This document shows positions 23,891-32,860 of a DNA stretch of 64,000 bases, one piece after another. The translations under genes were made by a program, and so were the position numbers. Under the pieces are notes generated by a model that saw only the letters and a program-made list of their open reading frames with translations, did not search any database and was not told the DNA's origin. Within the stretch, counting starts at the first letter, position 1. Each line of letters starts with the position of its first letter. This stretch comes from Catellatospora tritici (GTDB lineage Bacteria; Actinomycetota; Actinomycetes; Mycobacteriales; Micromonosporaceae), in contig NZ_JAHRCY010000012.1 in assembly GCF_019083965.1 (NCBI RefSeq), forward strand, positions 62,001 through 126,000, read 5' to 3'.

Positions 23891-25303
23891 ATGAGAAGAC
23901 TGCTCACCGCCATCGGCGTCGCCGTCGTGGCGTTCGCCGCGTCAGTACTGGTCGCCGTCAGCCCCGCCAGCGCGGCCGTCGGCCTGCACACCAGCGGCCG
24001 CGACATCGTCGAGGCCAACGGCCAGAAGTTCATCATGCGCGGCGTCAACCACGAGCACGTCTGGTTCACCGGCCAGACCAGCTCGTTCGCCAACATCAAG
24101 GCCAAGGGTGCCAACACCGTCCGCGTCGTGCTCGGCAGCGGCAAGCGGTGGGGACCGTCCAACGACGTCCCGGCCATCATCACCCTGTGCAAGCAGAACA
24201 AGCTGATCTGCGTGCTGGAGGTGCACGACACCACCGGGTACGGCGAGGACGGCGCCGCCGCCACCCTCGACGAGGCCGTCAACTACTGGATCACCCAGAA
24301 GGCGAACCTGGTCGGCCAGGAGAGCTACGTCGTCATCAACATCGGCAACGAGCCGATCGGCAACACCAACCCCGGCCAGTGGACCGCCGCGACCACCGCC
24401 GCGATCCAGAAGATGCGCACCAACGGCTTCGAGCACCTGCTCATGGTCGACGCGCCCAACTGGGGCCAGGACTGGCAGTACGTGATGCGCGACAACGCGC
24501 AGACCGTGCTCGACGCCGACACCAAGCACAACACGGTCCTGTCGATCCACATGTACGACGTGTTCAACACCGCCGCCTCGATCACCGACTACCTCAACCG
24601 GTTCCAGACCAACAACTGGCCGCTGGTCATCGGTGAGTTCGGCTGGCAGCGCTCCTCCAACAACGTCGACGACCAGACCATCCTGGCCGAGGCCAACGCG
24701 CGCGGACTGGGCTACCTGGGCTGGTCCTGGGCCGGCAACAACGATCCGTACCTGGACATGACCAACAACTTCGACCCCACCCAGCTCACCACCTGGGGTC
24801 TGCGGATCTTCAACGGCCCGAACGGCATCACGGCGACGTCGAAGGAAGCCACGATCTACGGCGGTACGACCAGCCCGTCGCCGTCGCCCTCGGCCAGCCG
24901 TTCGGCCTCGCCCAGCCCGTCGCCGTCGCCCAGCCGCTCGGCCTCGCCCAGCCCGTCCCGGTCGGCCAGTCCGTCGCCGAGCACCAGCCCGTCCTCCGGC
25001 ACCCGCTCCTGCACCGCCGGGTACACGATCGTCAACTCGTGGCAGGGCGGATTCCAGGCCGAGGTGAAGGTGACCGCCGGTTCGTCGGCGATCACCGGCT
25101 GGACCGTGAACTGGACCTACGCCAACGGGCAGACCGTCACGCAGTTCTGGAGCACCACGCTCACCCAGTCCGGTGCCGCGGTGACCGCCCGCAACGTCAG
25201 CTACAACGGCAGCCTGGCGGCGGGGGCCAACACCTCGTTCGGGTTCCTCGGCTCATGGAACGGCACCAACGGCGTCCCCACGCTGACCTGCGCCGCGAGC
25301 TGA
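23891..25303 (+). CDS. Secreted endo-beta-1,4-mannanase, GH5 (subfamily 8-like) with CBM2
   Basis: 470 residues. The signal peptide (1-28, cleavage after SPASA) precedes a GH5 catalytic domain (about 30-325). The acid/base Glu154 lies in NIGNEPIG and the nucleophile Glu249 in LVIGEFGW. MRGVNHEHVWF, NTVRVVL and HMYDVF also match bacterial GH5_8 mannanases. A Ser/Pro linker with SPSPS-type repeats (about 330-370) joins a CBM2 (about 375-470; TIVNSWQGGFQAEVKVT and NVSYNGSLAAG), which binds crystalline cellulose or xylan. The enzyme would hydrolyse plant mannans outside the cell while anchored to cellulose. A hairpin follows, then the SGNH esterase gene in the same direction with a related CBM2. 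Confidence 0.9.
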   Translation: MRRLLTAIGVAVVAFAASVLVAVSPASAAVGLHTSGRDIVEANGQKFIMRGVNHEHVWFTGQTSSFANIKAKGANTVRVVLGSGKRWGPSNDVPAIITLCKQNKLICVLEVHDTTGYGEDGAAATLDEAVNYWITQKANLVGQESYVVINIGNEPIGNTNPGQWTAATTAAIQKMRTNGFEHLLMVDAPNWGQDWQYVMRDNAQTVLDADTKHNTVLSIHMYDVFNTAASITDYLNRFQTNNWPLVIGEFGWQRSSNNVDDQTILAEANARGLGYLGWSWAGNNDPYLDMTNNFDPTQLTTWGLRIFNGPNGITATSKEATIYGGTTSPSPSPSASRSASPSPSPSPSRSASPSPSRSASPSPSTSPSSGTRSCTAGYTIVNSWQGGFQAEVKVTAGSSAITGWTVNWTYANGQTVTQFWSTTLTQSGAAVTARNVSYNGSLAAGANTSFGFLGSWNGTNGVPTLTCAAS

Positions 25304-25335
25304 ACCAGGCCCCGGCCCGCACCTGAACAGACGGT

Positions 25336-25357
25336 CCGGCACGGCTACCCGTGCCGG
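25336..25357 (+). terminator. Hairpin terminator after the mannanase gene
   Basis: CCGGCACGG (25336-25344), loop CTAC, CCGTGCCGG (25349-25357). The stem is perfect and lies 33 nt after the stop. No T tract follows, as is usual in high-GC actinobacteria. Confidence 0.6.
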
Positions 25358-25396
25358 GCCGCTCCCCCATCGGTCCCGCTCCCCTGAGGGGTCGCC

Positions 25397-26584
25397 ATGC
25401 TCCGCAAGTCCTCCCTGTACGCCGTCCTCGCCGCCCTGCTCGTCGCGGCCACGTTCGCGCTCGCCCGCCCGGCCCTGTCCGCGCCGACCCCGGTGCGGAT
25501 CATGCCGCTGGGCGACTCCATCACCGCCGGTCCTGGCTGCTGGCGGGCCATGCTCTGGCATCAGCTGCAGCTCGCCGGATATACGAACATCGACTTCGTC
25601 GGGGGCGTCTCCGACGGCGGCGGCTGCAACCCCGGTTACTCCTACGACTTCGACCACGAGGGCCATGGCGGCTACTCGGCCACCGGCATCGCCGACAACA
25701 ACCAGCTGCCGCCCTGGCTTACCGCCGCCCGTCCCGACATCGTCCTGGTGCACCTGGGCACCAACGACATGTGGGGCCACTACATCCCGACCGCGACCAA
25801 ACTGACCGCGTTCACCAAGCTGGTCGGGCAGATGCGGGCGAACAACCCGAACGTCAAGATCGTGGTCGCGCAGATCATCCCGATGACCGCCGCCGCCTGC
25901 TCGACCTGCCCCGCCGACATCATCGAGTTCAACAACGCGATCCCGGGTTGGGCCGCCGGTCTCACCACGGCGCAGTCCCCGATCACCGTCGTGGACCAGT
26001 GGACCGGCTTCGACGCCGCCGTCGACACCGGAGACGGGGTGCACCCGAACACCGGCGGGTTCCAGAAGATGGCCGACCGCTGGTATCCGGCGCTCAAGCG
26101 GGTGCTCGACGGGGTGACCCCCACGCCGTCGGCCAGCGCCTCGCCGAGCCGGTCGCCCAGTGCTTCTCCGTCGCCGAGTGCCTCTCCGTCGCCGAGTGCT
26201 TCGGCCTCGCCCAGCGTTTCGCCGTCGGCCAGCCCGAAGCCGTCGACCAGCCCCACGCCGTCGGCGTCGCCCGGCGCGACCGCCTGCACCGCGACCTACA
26301 AGATCGTCTCGCAGTGGGGCGGCAACTTCCAGGGTGAGGTGACCGTCCGCAACAGCTCCACGACCAGCCTGTCGGCGTGGACGACCGTCTTCACCTACGC
26401 CAACGGCCAGCAGCTCACCCAGTCGTGGAACGCCACCACGGTCCAGAGCGGGGCCACCGTCACCGCCCGCAACGTGAGCTACAACGGCAGCCTGGCGGCC
26501 GGAGCATCGACCACGTTCGGCTTCCTCGCCACCTGGAACAACACCACCAACGACACGCCCACCGTACGCTGCACGGCGAGCTGA
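25397..26584 (+). CDS. Secreted SGNH/GDSL carbohydrate esterase (CE3-like) with CBM2
   Basis: 395 residues. Signal peptide 1-28. The SGNH hydrolase domain (about 32-235) has block I PLGDSITAG with nucleophile Ser41, block III GTND (121-124) and block V DGVHPN with Asp213 and His216. It fits CE3-type acetyl xylan esterases and related deacetylases. A Ser/Pro linker (about 240-280) leads to a CBM2 (285-395; TYKIVSQWGGNFQGEVTVRN, NVSYNGSLAAG) that closely resembles the CBM2 of the neighbouring mannanase. It probably removes acetyl groups from hemicellulose next to the mannanase target. Specificity between CE3 and other SGNH families is inferred. Confidence 0.87.
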   Translation: MLRKSSLYAVLAALLVAATFALARPALSAPTPVRIMPLGDSITAGPGCWRAMLWHQLQLAGYTNIDFVGGVSDGGGCNPGYSYDFDHEGHGGYSATGIADNNQLPPWLTAARPDIVLVHLGTNDMWGHYIPTATKLTAFTKLVGQMRANNPNVKIVVAQIIPMTAAACSTCPADIIEFNNAIPGWAAGLTTAQSPITVVDQWTGFDAAVDTGDGVHPNTGGFQKMADRWYPALKRVLDGVTPTPSASASPSRSPSASPSPSASPSPSASASPSVSPSASPKPSTSPTPSASPGATACTATYKIVSQWGGNFQGEVTVRNSSTTSLSAWTTVFTYANGQQLTQSWNATTVQSGATVTARNVSYNGSLAAGASTTFGFLATWNNTTNDTPTVRCTAS

Positions 26585-26587
26585 GCC

Positions 26588-26656
26588 GAGCAGCGCCACC
26601 ACGCCCACCCGCGCGAACCCGCGCCCGGACCCACTGGGTCCGGGCACGGGCTGCTC
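26588..26656. terminator. Nested bidirectional hairpin between convergent genes
   Basis: Inner stem GCCCGGACCC (26623-26632) / GGGTCCGGGC (26636-26645) has a 3-nt loop. An outer stem GAGCAGC (26588-26594) / GCTGCTC (26650-26656) is followed by GTTTCCT. It sits between the esterase (+) and the permease (-). Confidence 0.75.
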
Positions 26657-26664
26657 GTTTCCTG

Positions 26665-27729
26665 TCAGTCCTGTCCAGGCTGGACCGGAGCGGGCGACGC
26701 GGGCAACGGGGCCGGTTGAGCGGCCGCCGGAGCGGAATCGAGCGGCACCGGCCCACTGATGCTCTCGATGAACCTGGTCACGGCCAGACCGACCAGCAGC
26801 GCCAGGCCGATGACCAGCGCCTGGACCCAGTACGGGGTGGCCTCGAGGGCCAGCAGCTGACCCACCGTGACCAACAGCACCGTGGCGAACAGGGTCCCGG
26901 TGACGCCACCGCGGCGCCCGAACACGCTCACCCCGCCGAGCGCCACGACCGCGAGCGCGCTGATGGTCAGCGACAGGCTGGTGCCCGGTGACATGCTCGC
27001 GTGCAGCCGGGTGGTCAGCGCCGCCCCGGCCACCCCGGCGAGCAGCCCGGAGCCGGTCAATCCGACGAGTGCGCCCAGGCCGGGCTTGAGCCCCGCCCAG
27101 CGGCCGGTGACCGCGGCCGCGCCGCGGCTGCCGCCGAGCCCGGCCCGTACGGCGGGCACGAGCCACAGCGCCCCACCGGCCAGGGTGACCAGTACGAACA
27201 GCGCGAACCACAGCCATTCGGCGAGTTCGATCCCGGTGGCGGCGACCAACTGGGCGTCCGTCGTGCCGAGCACCACCGCGTCGGCGATCGCGGCGGCGGC
27301 CAGTGTCGCCGCCCAGGCCGGAACGGACAGCAGCGCGACGACCACCCCGGTGACCAGGCCGATGACGGTCGTGGCGAGCACCGCCAGCAGCAGTGCCACG
27401 ACGAACGGGCGGCCATCGGCGGTCAGTCGCGCGCTGATCACGCTCGCGACCACCGCCAGTGAGCCGACCGACAGGTTCGGGGTGGCGGTGCGCAGCGACA
27501 GCGACAGCGCGCTGGCGACCAGGCCGCTGGTGCCGATCGCCGCCAACAGGTTCGGCAGCAGCCGGTTCGAGTCATGGCTGATCAGCAGGAACGCGACGAG
27601 GACGACGGCGACGACGGCGAGCACCGCCTCCCAGACGCCGTGCGCGAGCAGCGCCCGGCGGCCGGAGACAGGCTGGTGTGGCCGCACCACGGCTGGCGCG
27701 GTCCACGACGTGAGGGTGGGTTCGGTCAT
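26665..27729 (-). CDS. ABC transporter permease, RbsC-like (orphan)
   Basis: 354 residues from the ATG at 27729. Eight to ten hydrophobic helices include LLAAIGTSGLVASALSLSLRTATPNLSVGSLAVVASVI (written in the protein as one run over about 75-112), which carries the NLSVGS signature of the branched-chain/ribose permease family, and the C-terminal signature ALAVVALGGVSVFGRRGG. Such permeases pair with a periplasmic sugar-binding protein and a duplicated ATPase, and neither is encoded nearby. The C-terminal 30 residues are an Ala/Pro-rich tail (AAAQPAPLPASPAPVQPGQD), unusual for the family. It may use subunits encoded elsewhere. The neighbouring MFS gene is co-directional 80 nt upstream. Confidence 0.8.
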   Translation of the reverse strand: MTEPTLTSWTAPAVVRPHQPVSGRRALLAHGVWEAVLAVVAVVLVAFLLISHDSNRLLPNLLAAIGTSGLVASALSLSLRTATPNLSVGSLAVVASVISARLTADGRPFVVALLLAVLATTVIGLVTGVVVALLSVPAWAATLAAAAIADAVVLGTTDAQLVAATGIELAEWLWFALFVLVTLAGGALWLVPAVRAGLGGSRGAAAVTGRWAGLKPGLGALVGLTGSGLLAGVAGAALTTRLHASMSPGTSLSLTISALAVVALGGVSVFGRRGGVTGTLFATVLLVTVGQLLALEATPYWVQALVIGLALLVGLAVTRFIESISGPVPLDSAPAAAQPAPLPASPAPVQPGQD

Positions 27730-27809
27730 TGGTACATCGTGGATCACGGTCACCGATCCGGCACGCCGAGGACGGCGGGCCCGTGCGGCGCCCGTGGTCG
27801 CGCGGTGCG

Positions 27810-29036
27810 TCAGGCCAGGCGGTGCAGGCGTAGCTGGGTGGTCAGACCGGCGATGGCGGCCAGCACCGCGGCGGCGCTGTACCCGATCACGGTGACCGAC
27901 AGTCCGATGTGGGTGACCAGCTGACCGGCGATCAGGGCCGGGATACCGAGGGACAGGTACGCCACCAGCAGGACCGCCGCGAACAGTCCGCCCCGCTGGT
28001 GCGGCTGCGCCAGCGGCCCGACCAGCCGCAGCGCGCCGCTGAAGGACGCGCCGAATCCCAGGCCGCCGACCAGACCCCCGAGCCAGAAGACGGGCAGTTG
28101 GCCCACAGCCACCCCGACGGCGACGATCACTGTGCCGACCAGCAATGCGCCGGTGCCCAGCACCACCGACCAGCGGGCAGACTGGCGGCCCGTCAGGATG
28201 CCCGCCAGCGCGGCCGCGCCCGGAGGAAGGAAGGCGGTGAAGCCGTTGAACAGGCCGCTGTCGAGATGGAAGACGCCCCGGACGATGCTCGGCCCGAGGC
28301 CCAGGAACAGGGCGGCCACCATCCAGGCGGGCAGGTGCACCGGAATCGCGGCGAAGAACTCCCGCCGGGCGGGGTGCGGCACGCTGACGCGGGGCACCAG
28401 CGACCCGAGCGCACCGGGCCGACGGCTGGTCGTCTCGGCGGAGCGGTACAGCACGACCACGCCCAGGGCCATGACCGCCGACAGCACGCCGAACACGATG
28501 AGGCTCGCCGAGTGGGTGAACTGGACCGCCACCCCGGTCAGCAGGGCGCCCAGGCCGAGGCCGCCCGCCGGAGCCGCGCTGCCGATGATCGCGCCGAGCC
28601 GCTTGTGCCGGTCGGGGGCCAGTTCGAGCAGCGCCGCGGTGAAGGCGCTGCTGGCCGCACCGGTGGCCAGGCCCTGCACGACCCGGGCGGCGATGACCCA
28701 GCCGAGGTTCGGCGCGTACGCGAACATCAGCATCGCGGCGAACTCGACGACCAGCGCGCCCACCAGCACCGGGCGGCGCCCAACGTAGTCCGACAGCGAG
28801 CCCGCCACCAGCAGCGCGGCGAGCAGCGCGAAGGCGTACGCGGCGAAGGCGACGGCGAGCATCAGCGGCGGGAAGCCCCACTGGCGCTGGAACAGCACCA
28901 GCAGCGGGCTGGGTGCCCCGGCGGCCAGGTAGAGCGAGGCGAAGGCCAGGGCGGCGCCGGTGAAGGCGACCTCCGGGGTAAGGGTCCGGCGAGGGGTGCC
29001 GTGCCGCGGCGCGTACTGCTGGGTCAGGGTGACCAT
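27810..29036 (-). CDS. MFS transporter, TetR-controlled efflux type
   Basis: 408 residues, twelve predicted membrane helices. The MFS loop 2-3 motif reads GSLSDYVGRRPVLVG, and VIAARVVQGLATGAASSA matches motif C-like sequences of drug exporters. ATG at 29036 with AGGAG upstream. It is divergent from the TetR gene at 29135 across a 98-nt gap holding two GCAAA-type palindromes, the classic arrangement for a repressor-controlled efflux pump. Substrate unknown. Confidence 0.9.
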   Translation of the reverse strand: MVTLTQQYAPRHGTPRRTLTPEVAFTGAALAFASLYLAAGAPSPLLVLFQRQWGFPPLMLAVAFAAYAFALLAALLVAGSLSDYVGRRPVLVGALVVEFAAMLMFAYAPNLGWVIAARVVQGLATGAASSAFTAALLELAPDRHKRLGAIIGSAAPAGGLGLGALLTGVAVQFTHSASLIVFGVLSAVMALGVVVLYRSAETTSRRPGALGSLVPRVSVPHPARREFFAAIPVHLPAWMVAALFLGLGPSIVRGVFHLDSGLFNGFTAFLPPGAAALAGILTGRQSARWSVVLGTGALLVGTVIVAVGVAVGQLPVFWLGGLVGGLGFGASFSGALRLVGPLAQPHQRGGLFAAVLLVAYLSLGIPALIAGQLVTHIGLSVTVIGYSAAAVLAAIAGLTTQLRLHRLA

Positions 29037-29053
29037 GAGGCTCGGCTCCTAAG

Positions 29054-29119
29054 GCAAAGATCTTTGCTTTATTGCGGGGACGAGGGCCACAGCACGGAAT
29101 TTAAAGCAAATATTTCTGC
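29054..29119. promoter_or_regulatory. Two operator-like palindromes in the mfs/tetR divergent promoter
   Basis: GCAAAGATCTTTGC (29054-29067) is a perfect 14-bp palindrome. GCAAATATTTCTGC (29106-29119) is an imperfect second copy with the same half-site GCAAA. They flank the AT-rich centre of the 98-nt gap, the second ending 15 nt before the tetR start, so binding could repress both genes. Confidence 0.65.
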
Positions 29120-29134
29120 GTTAAGGTAGGCGTT

Positions 29135-29680
29135 ATGACCGTCACATCGCCGCACCGTCGGACCGGGGGCCGCAGCGCCGCCGTGCTGAACGCCGTCCGC
29201 GAGGCGGTCGAGGAGCTGGTACGCGAGCGCGGCAGCGAGCGGGTGACCATCCCGATGGTGGCCGAGCGGGCGGGAGTCAACCCGACCAGCATCTACCGAC
29301 GCTGGGGCGACGCACCCACCATGATCAACGATCTGGCCACCCGCCGCCTGTCCCCGGACCGGCCGCTACCCGACACCGGTGACCTGCGCACCGACCTGAC
29401 CCAGTGGGCGCGCGAGATCGTGGTCCACTTCCGTGACCCGGGCGCCGCGGCGCTGCTGCGCGGGGGCGCCGCCGCGGCGGGCACCGACGAGTCGGACTGC
29501 CTGCGCCACCGCCGGGCGGAGGCCACCGTACTGATCGAGCGTGCCCCGATGTCGATCACCGTCGACGAGGTGCTCGACGTCGTGATCGCCCCGATCGTCT
29601 ACCGGGTCCTGTTCCAGCCCGCGACCCTCGTCGACGAGCTGGCCCCGAACCTGGTCGACCGCCTGTTCAGGCAGCACTGA
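29135..29680 (+). CDS. TetR family repressor, divergent from the MFS gene
   Basis: 181 residues. The N-terminal helix-turn-helix spans about 20-65 (ERVTIPMVAERAGVNPTSIYRRWGD), with a helical ligand-binding domain after it (IVVHFRDPGAAALLRGGAAAAG, VLDVVIAPIVYRVLF). The divergent arrangement and the intergenic palindromes indicate that it represses itself and the MFS pump. The last codons and the stop form part of a long hairpin (29654-29693). Confidence 0.92.
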   Translation: MTVTSPHRRTGGRSAAVLNAVREAVEELVRERGSERVTIPMVAERAGVNPTSIYRRWGDAPTMINDLATRRLSPDRPLPDTGDLRTDLTQWAREIVVHFRDPGAAALLRGGAAAAGTDESDCLRHRRAEATVLIERAPMSITVDEVLDVVIAPIVYRVLFQPATLVDELAPNLVDRLFRQH

Positions 29681-29693
29681 ACAGGCGGTCGAC
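29654..29693. terminator. Perfect 16-bp hairpin overlapping the tetR stop codon
   Basis: Arms GTCGACCGCCTGTTCA (29654-29669) and TGAACAGGCGGTCGAC (29678-29693) with an 8-nt loop. The stop TGA of tetR is the first triplet of the right arm, so part of the stem encodes the last residues of the repressor. The convergent GH5 gene ends 7 nt further on, so this is probably a bidirectional terminator. Confidence 0.75.
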
Positions 29694-29699
29694 GCGGGG

Positions 29700-32273
29700 T
29701 CAGGGCGTGACGGTGACCGAGTAGCGGCCCTGCGCGCAGCCGGTGAGCCGCCAGCCGCCGGGCACCCGCACCGTCGCCGGCTCCTCCACCCCGTCGACGA
29801 AGATGGTCGGCGCCGCGTCGCCGGGCACCCACACCTCCAGGTGGCAGTCCGCGTCCGGGTCGGCGACCGCGACGAGGGCCAGCCCTCGCCCGTCCCCGCT
29901 GGATTCCCACCCGTCGACGTGCCCGGGGAAGATCTTCGGGTACGCCCGGGACAGCGGCTGGGCGAACCCGGCCGGAGGGGCGATCGAGGCGCCGGTCGCG
30001 CAGTCGACCCTGACCAGGTTGCCCGAGGTCACGGCGTCGTCGCCGGTCTCCGGCGAGCCGCAGCCCTGCCGCCACACCCAGAACGCACCGCCGATGCCCA
30101 GCCGGTCCTGCGCCGCCGCGAACCGCCGCACCTTCGCGCCGTCCACGGCCGGATCGCCGAACCAGCCCCACTCACCGGTCCACAGCGCGGCACCGTAGGA
30201 CTCGGCGGCGCGCGCGGAGACCGTCAGGTTCCGCTCGATCGACGCGATGGTCAGCCCCAGACTCTGATCCATCGTGATCGACTCGCTGTACGGGTGCGGC
30301 GCGAAGACCAGCTCGCGGTCGTCGGTGAAGCCGGGCGGCGGCGTGACGTCGAAGGCCAGCCCCGACCAGAGCACGCTCGGCTCGAAGAAGACCAGGTGGG
30401 GGTATCCCCCACCGGCGCGCTCGGCCTGCCGGATCGCCGTGATGGCCGCGTCGTAGTACCGCCCCAGCAGCAGCCCCGAGGTGGTCGGCGGCAGCGCCCC
30501 GATGCCCGGCTCGTTGAACAGGTCGAACCCGGCCACGGCCGGTTCGTTCGCGAACGCCCTGGCCACCCACGCCCAGGTGCGCACCAGCTCGGACTGGATG
30601 CCGTCCCGGTCGGTGTAGAAGTTGGCGTACGCCGTGGCCGCCGCGGGGGCCAGGTCGCGGGCCATGAACTGGCAGTGCAGCGTGCCGTCGGTGATCGTGG
30701 CCCAGGCGGGGGCGCCGTCCCAGCCCGTGGTGGGCGAGGTGCCGCCGTCGCACCGCTGCGACGGCTTGGCCAGCGCGTTGCCCCAGGCGTCGGAGTGCAT
30801 GTCGAGCACGGTGTACATGCCGTGCGCCTTGGCCGAGGCCACCGCCGCGGTGATCTGCCGCAGGTACGCCTCGTCGAACACACCCCGCTGCGGCTCCAGC
30901 CGCGACCAGGACATGCCCAGCCGCACCACGCTGAAGCCCATCGCGGCCATCTGCGCGAAGTCGTCGTCGGTCAGCGGCTGCGTGGCGGGCTTGCCCGGAT
31001 CGCGCAGGTAGTAGTCGATCAGCTGGTTCACGTTGACCCCGCGCAGCACCACCTGCCGCCCGGTGACGTCGCCGATGACGGGCAGACCGGTCCCATCCCG
31101 GCCCGGCAGCAGCCGCAGCCGCTCCAGACCGCCAGCGGGGGTTGCCCGCTCGGCGGAGGCGGGTCCAGGCGCGGGAGTCGTGCCGGTGATCAGCACGATC
31201 GCGATCAGCAGCATCGCCAGCGTGGCCACCTGCCACGCACGCGGCGTGCGGCTAGGTTCGGTCCACCTGTGCCGCAGTCGCCACACCAGACCCGCGAACG
31301 GTGCCCCGAGCAGTCCGACCGTGACCCCGAAGCCGAGTCCGGTCGCGACGCTGAGCAGCGTGGTGCTGATCCACCAGTCGTCCGGACCGGCCTGCGGCGG
31401 CGCGTCGGTCAGCAGGGCGGCGACCAGAGCGTCGACCACGCCGAGCACGAGTCCGGCCGCGACCGCGGCCAGCCATACGGAGGCCGCCACGGCCACCGGT
31501 GCCGACGCGGCCAGCCGCCGGTGCAGGGCTCGCAGCGTGACCCAGAGCGCACCCAGGAACAGGGCGGTGCCCGCGAGGAAGCCGAGCACCCCGGCGGCCA
31601 CGGTGGGCGCGATGAGCGGCCCTGTGAACGCGTAGCCGACCGGGCCGCCGCGCCACCACCGCGCGCCGAACTCGGCCGCGACGATGCCCACCACGGCGAG
31701 GACGACCGTCATGGCGCCACCGGTCGCCCCGGCGGGCTGGTCGCTGTCGGGATCGGCCGCGCGCCGTGGCCCGATCCGGAACGCCAGCGCGGCCGCTCCG
31801 GCGACCAGCGGGCCGACCAGCAGGAACTTCATGGCCGCGAAGCCGCTGGTGGCCAGCGCGAACCGCAGTGCCGACTCGGCGGACAGATGCGACCCGAGCA
31901 GAGGGAAGGCAGCGGCGAGCCCGGTCGCGGCGGCGGCCGTCGCGGCGGCGCCCACCACGGCCGCCCAGGCCGCGGCGAAGACCCACCGCGCCGTGGCCCC
32001 GGCCCGACCGGCGAGCACGGCCACCGGCACGCCCGTACCGGCGAGCAGGATCGGCAGGCCGACCAGCAGCGGGGCCCACTGGTACACGCCACCGGTGCCC
32101 ACCAGCGGCAGTCCGCGTCCGCCGACGGTCGCGAGCAGGCCGGACGGATCCAGGGCGGCGCCCGCCGCGACGACGGCCAGGACGACCGTCATGGCCGCCA
32201 CGCCGGCGCGGAACTCGGGACGGTGCAGGAACGAGCGCCGCGGGGTCGGGGGCGCTGAGGCGAGAGGGGTCAT
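29700..32273 (-). CDS. Membrane-anchored GH5 endoglycosylceramidase-like glycosidase
   Basis: 857 residues from the ATG at 32273; in-frame ATGs at 32300 and 32351 would add up to 26 residues. About the first 370 residues form 8-9 membrane helices, then a GH5 domain (about 395-780) starts with VVLRGVNVNQLIDYYL and contains GFSVVRLGMSWSRLEP, YTVLDMHSDAWGNAL, the acid/base Glu588 in FDLFNEPG and the nucleophile Glu701 in LWTGEWGW. These match endoglycosylceramidases and related GH5 enzymes. A small C-terminal beta domain (about 780-857) follows. Such enzymes are usually secreted, so fusion to a polytopic N-terminus is odd. Whether the substrate is a glycolipid is inferred from the family. Confidence 0.8.
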   Translation of the reverse strand: MTPLASAPPTPRRSFLHRPEFRAGVAAMTVVLAVVAAGAALDPSGLLATVGGRGLPLVGTGGVYQWAPLLVGLPILLAGTGVPVAVLAGRAGATARWVFAAAWAAVVGAAATAAAATGLAAAFPLLGSHLSAESALRFALATSGFAAMKFLLVGPLVAGAAALAFRIGPRRAADPDSDQPAGATGGAMTVVLAVVGIVAAEFGARWWRGGPVGYAFTGPLIAPTVAAGVLGFLAGTALFLGALWVTLRALHRRLAASAPVAVAASVWLAAVAAGLVLGVVDALVAALLTDAPPQAGPDDWWISTTLLSVATGLGFGVTVGLLGAPFAGLVWRLRHRWTEPSRTPRAWQVATLAMLLIAIVLITGTTPAPGPASAERATPAGGLERLRLLPGRDGTGLPVIGDVTGRQVVLRGVNVNQLIDYYLRDPGKPATQPLTDDDFAQMAAMGFSVVRLGMSWSRLEPQRGVFDEAYLRQITAAVASAKAHGMYTVLDMHSDAWGNALAKPSQRCDGGTSPTTGWDGAPAWATITDGTLHCQFMARDLAPAAATAYANFYTDRDGIQSELVRTWAWVARAFANEPAVAGFDLFNEPGIGALPPTTSGLLLGRYYDAAITAIRQAERAGGGYPHLVFFEPSVLWSGLAFDVTPPPGFTDDRELVFAPHPYSESITMDQSLGLTIASIERNLTVSARAAESYGAALWTGEWGWFGDPAVDGAKVRRFAAAQDRLGIGGAFWVWRQGCGSPETGDDAVTSGNLVRVDCATGASIAPPAGFAQPLSRAYPKIFPGHVDGWESSGDGRGLALVAVADPDADCHLEVWVPGDAAPTIFVDGVEEPATVRVPGGWRLTGCAQGRYSVTVTP

Positions 32274-32423
32274 AGTGATCGTGAAGCGTAGTCGCCGCAT
32301 CGGGTACGGCCAGTACTCGATCGGCTGAGTGATCAATAACCGTTGCGTCACCGCCGGTCGCCGAACGGTCGGCCGCCCGACTCCCCTATCGCGGCCTGGA
32401 CCGCACCCGCCATACTCGTCGCC

Positions 32424-32810
32424 GTGACGATGACCCCGCCTACCCGGGCCACGCTGCGCACGGTCGCCCTGGCGATGCTGGTGTCGCTGGCGGTGGCGTT
32501 CGGCTTCGGACGCACCGGGTCCGCTGACGACATCGCGTCCTGGTGGGACGCCGGGGCGCGGCTGTCGCCCGAGACGCTGACCGCGCGACTGGGCGACTTC
32601 TACGGCGACGACGCGGTCAGCCGCCTGTTCGCCTGGCTCACCGACCTGCTCGCCCAGCCGGGCCTGGCACTGTGGAACGCGGTCACCTCCAGCGTGCTGG
32701 GCCGCTGGCTGGTGCTCGGCGTGGCCGGTGCGGTCGCGGTCGACTCGGTCAAGAACGGCCTGGGCTACCTGCTGCGCAAGCCCGAGCCGAAGGAGCCCCC
32801 GGCCGCCTGA
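32424..32810 (+). CDS. Small membrane protein, unrecognised
   Basis: 128 residues from a GTG at 32424; an ATG two codons later is an alternative start. An N-terminal membrane helix (VALAMLVSLAVAFGFGR) is followed by a soluble stretch with SWWDAGARLSPETLTARLGDFYGDD and a second hydrophobic segment near the C-terminus (GRWLVLGVAGAVAVDSV). The tail is acidic/Pro (KPEPKEPPAA). It ends 50 nt before the TetR gene and is divergent from the GH5 gene. No family is recognised. Confidence 0.6.
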   Translation: MTMTPPTRATLRTVALAMLVSLAVAFGFGRTGSADDIASWWDAGARLSPETLTARLGDFYGDDAVSRLFAWLTDLLAQPGLALWNAVTSSVLGRWLVLGVAGAVAVDSVKNGLGYLLRKPEPKEPPAA

Positions 32811-32860
32811 GCGCCCGGCACACCGCCCCCCGCCCGCCTGCCTTGTACGATGACCTGCGA

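Noticed and set aside
24870-25000. Possible CRISPR-like or satellite repeats in the mannanase and esterase genes
   Set aside because: They are in-frame Ser/Pro linkers of CBM2 proteins with irregular units and no spacers.
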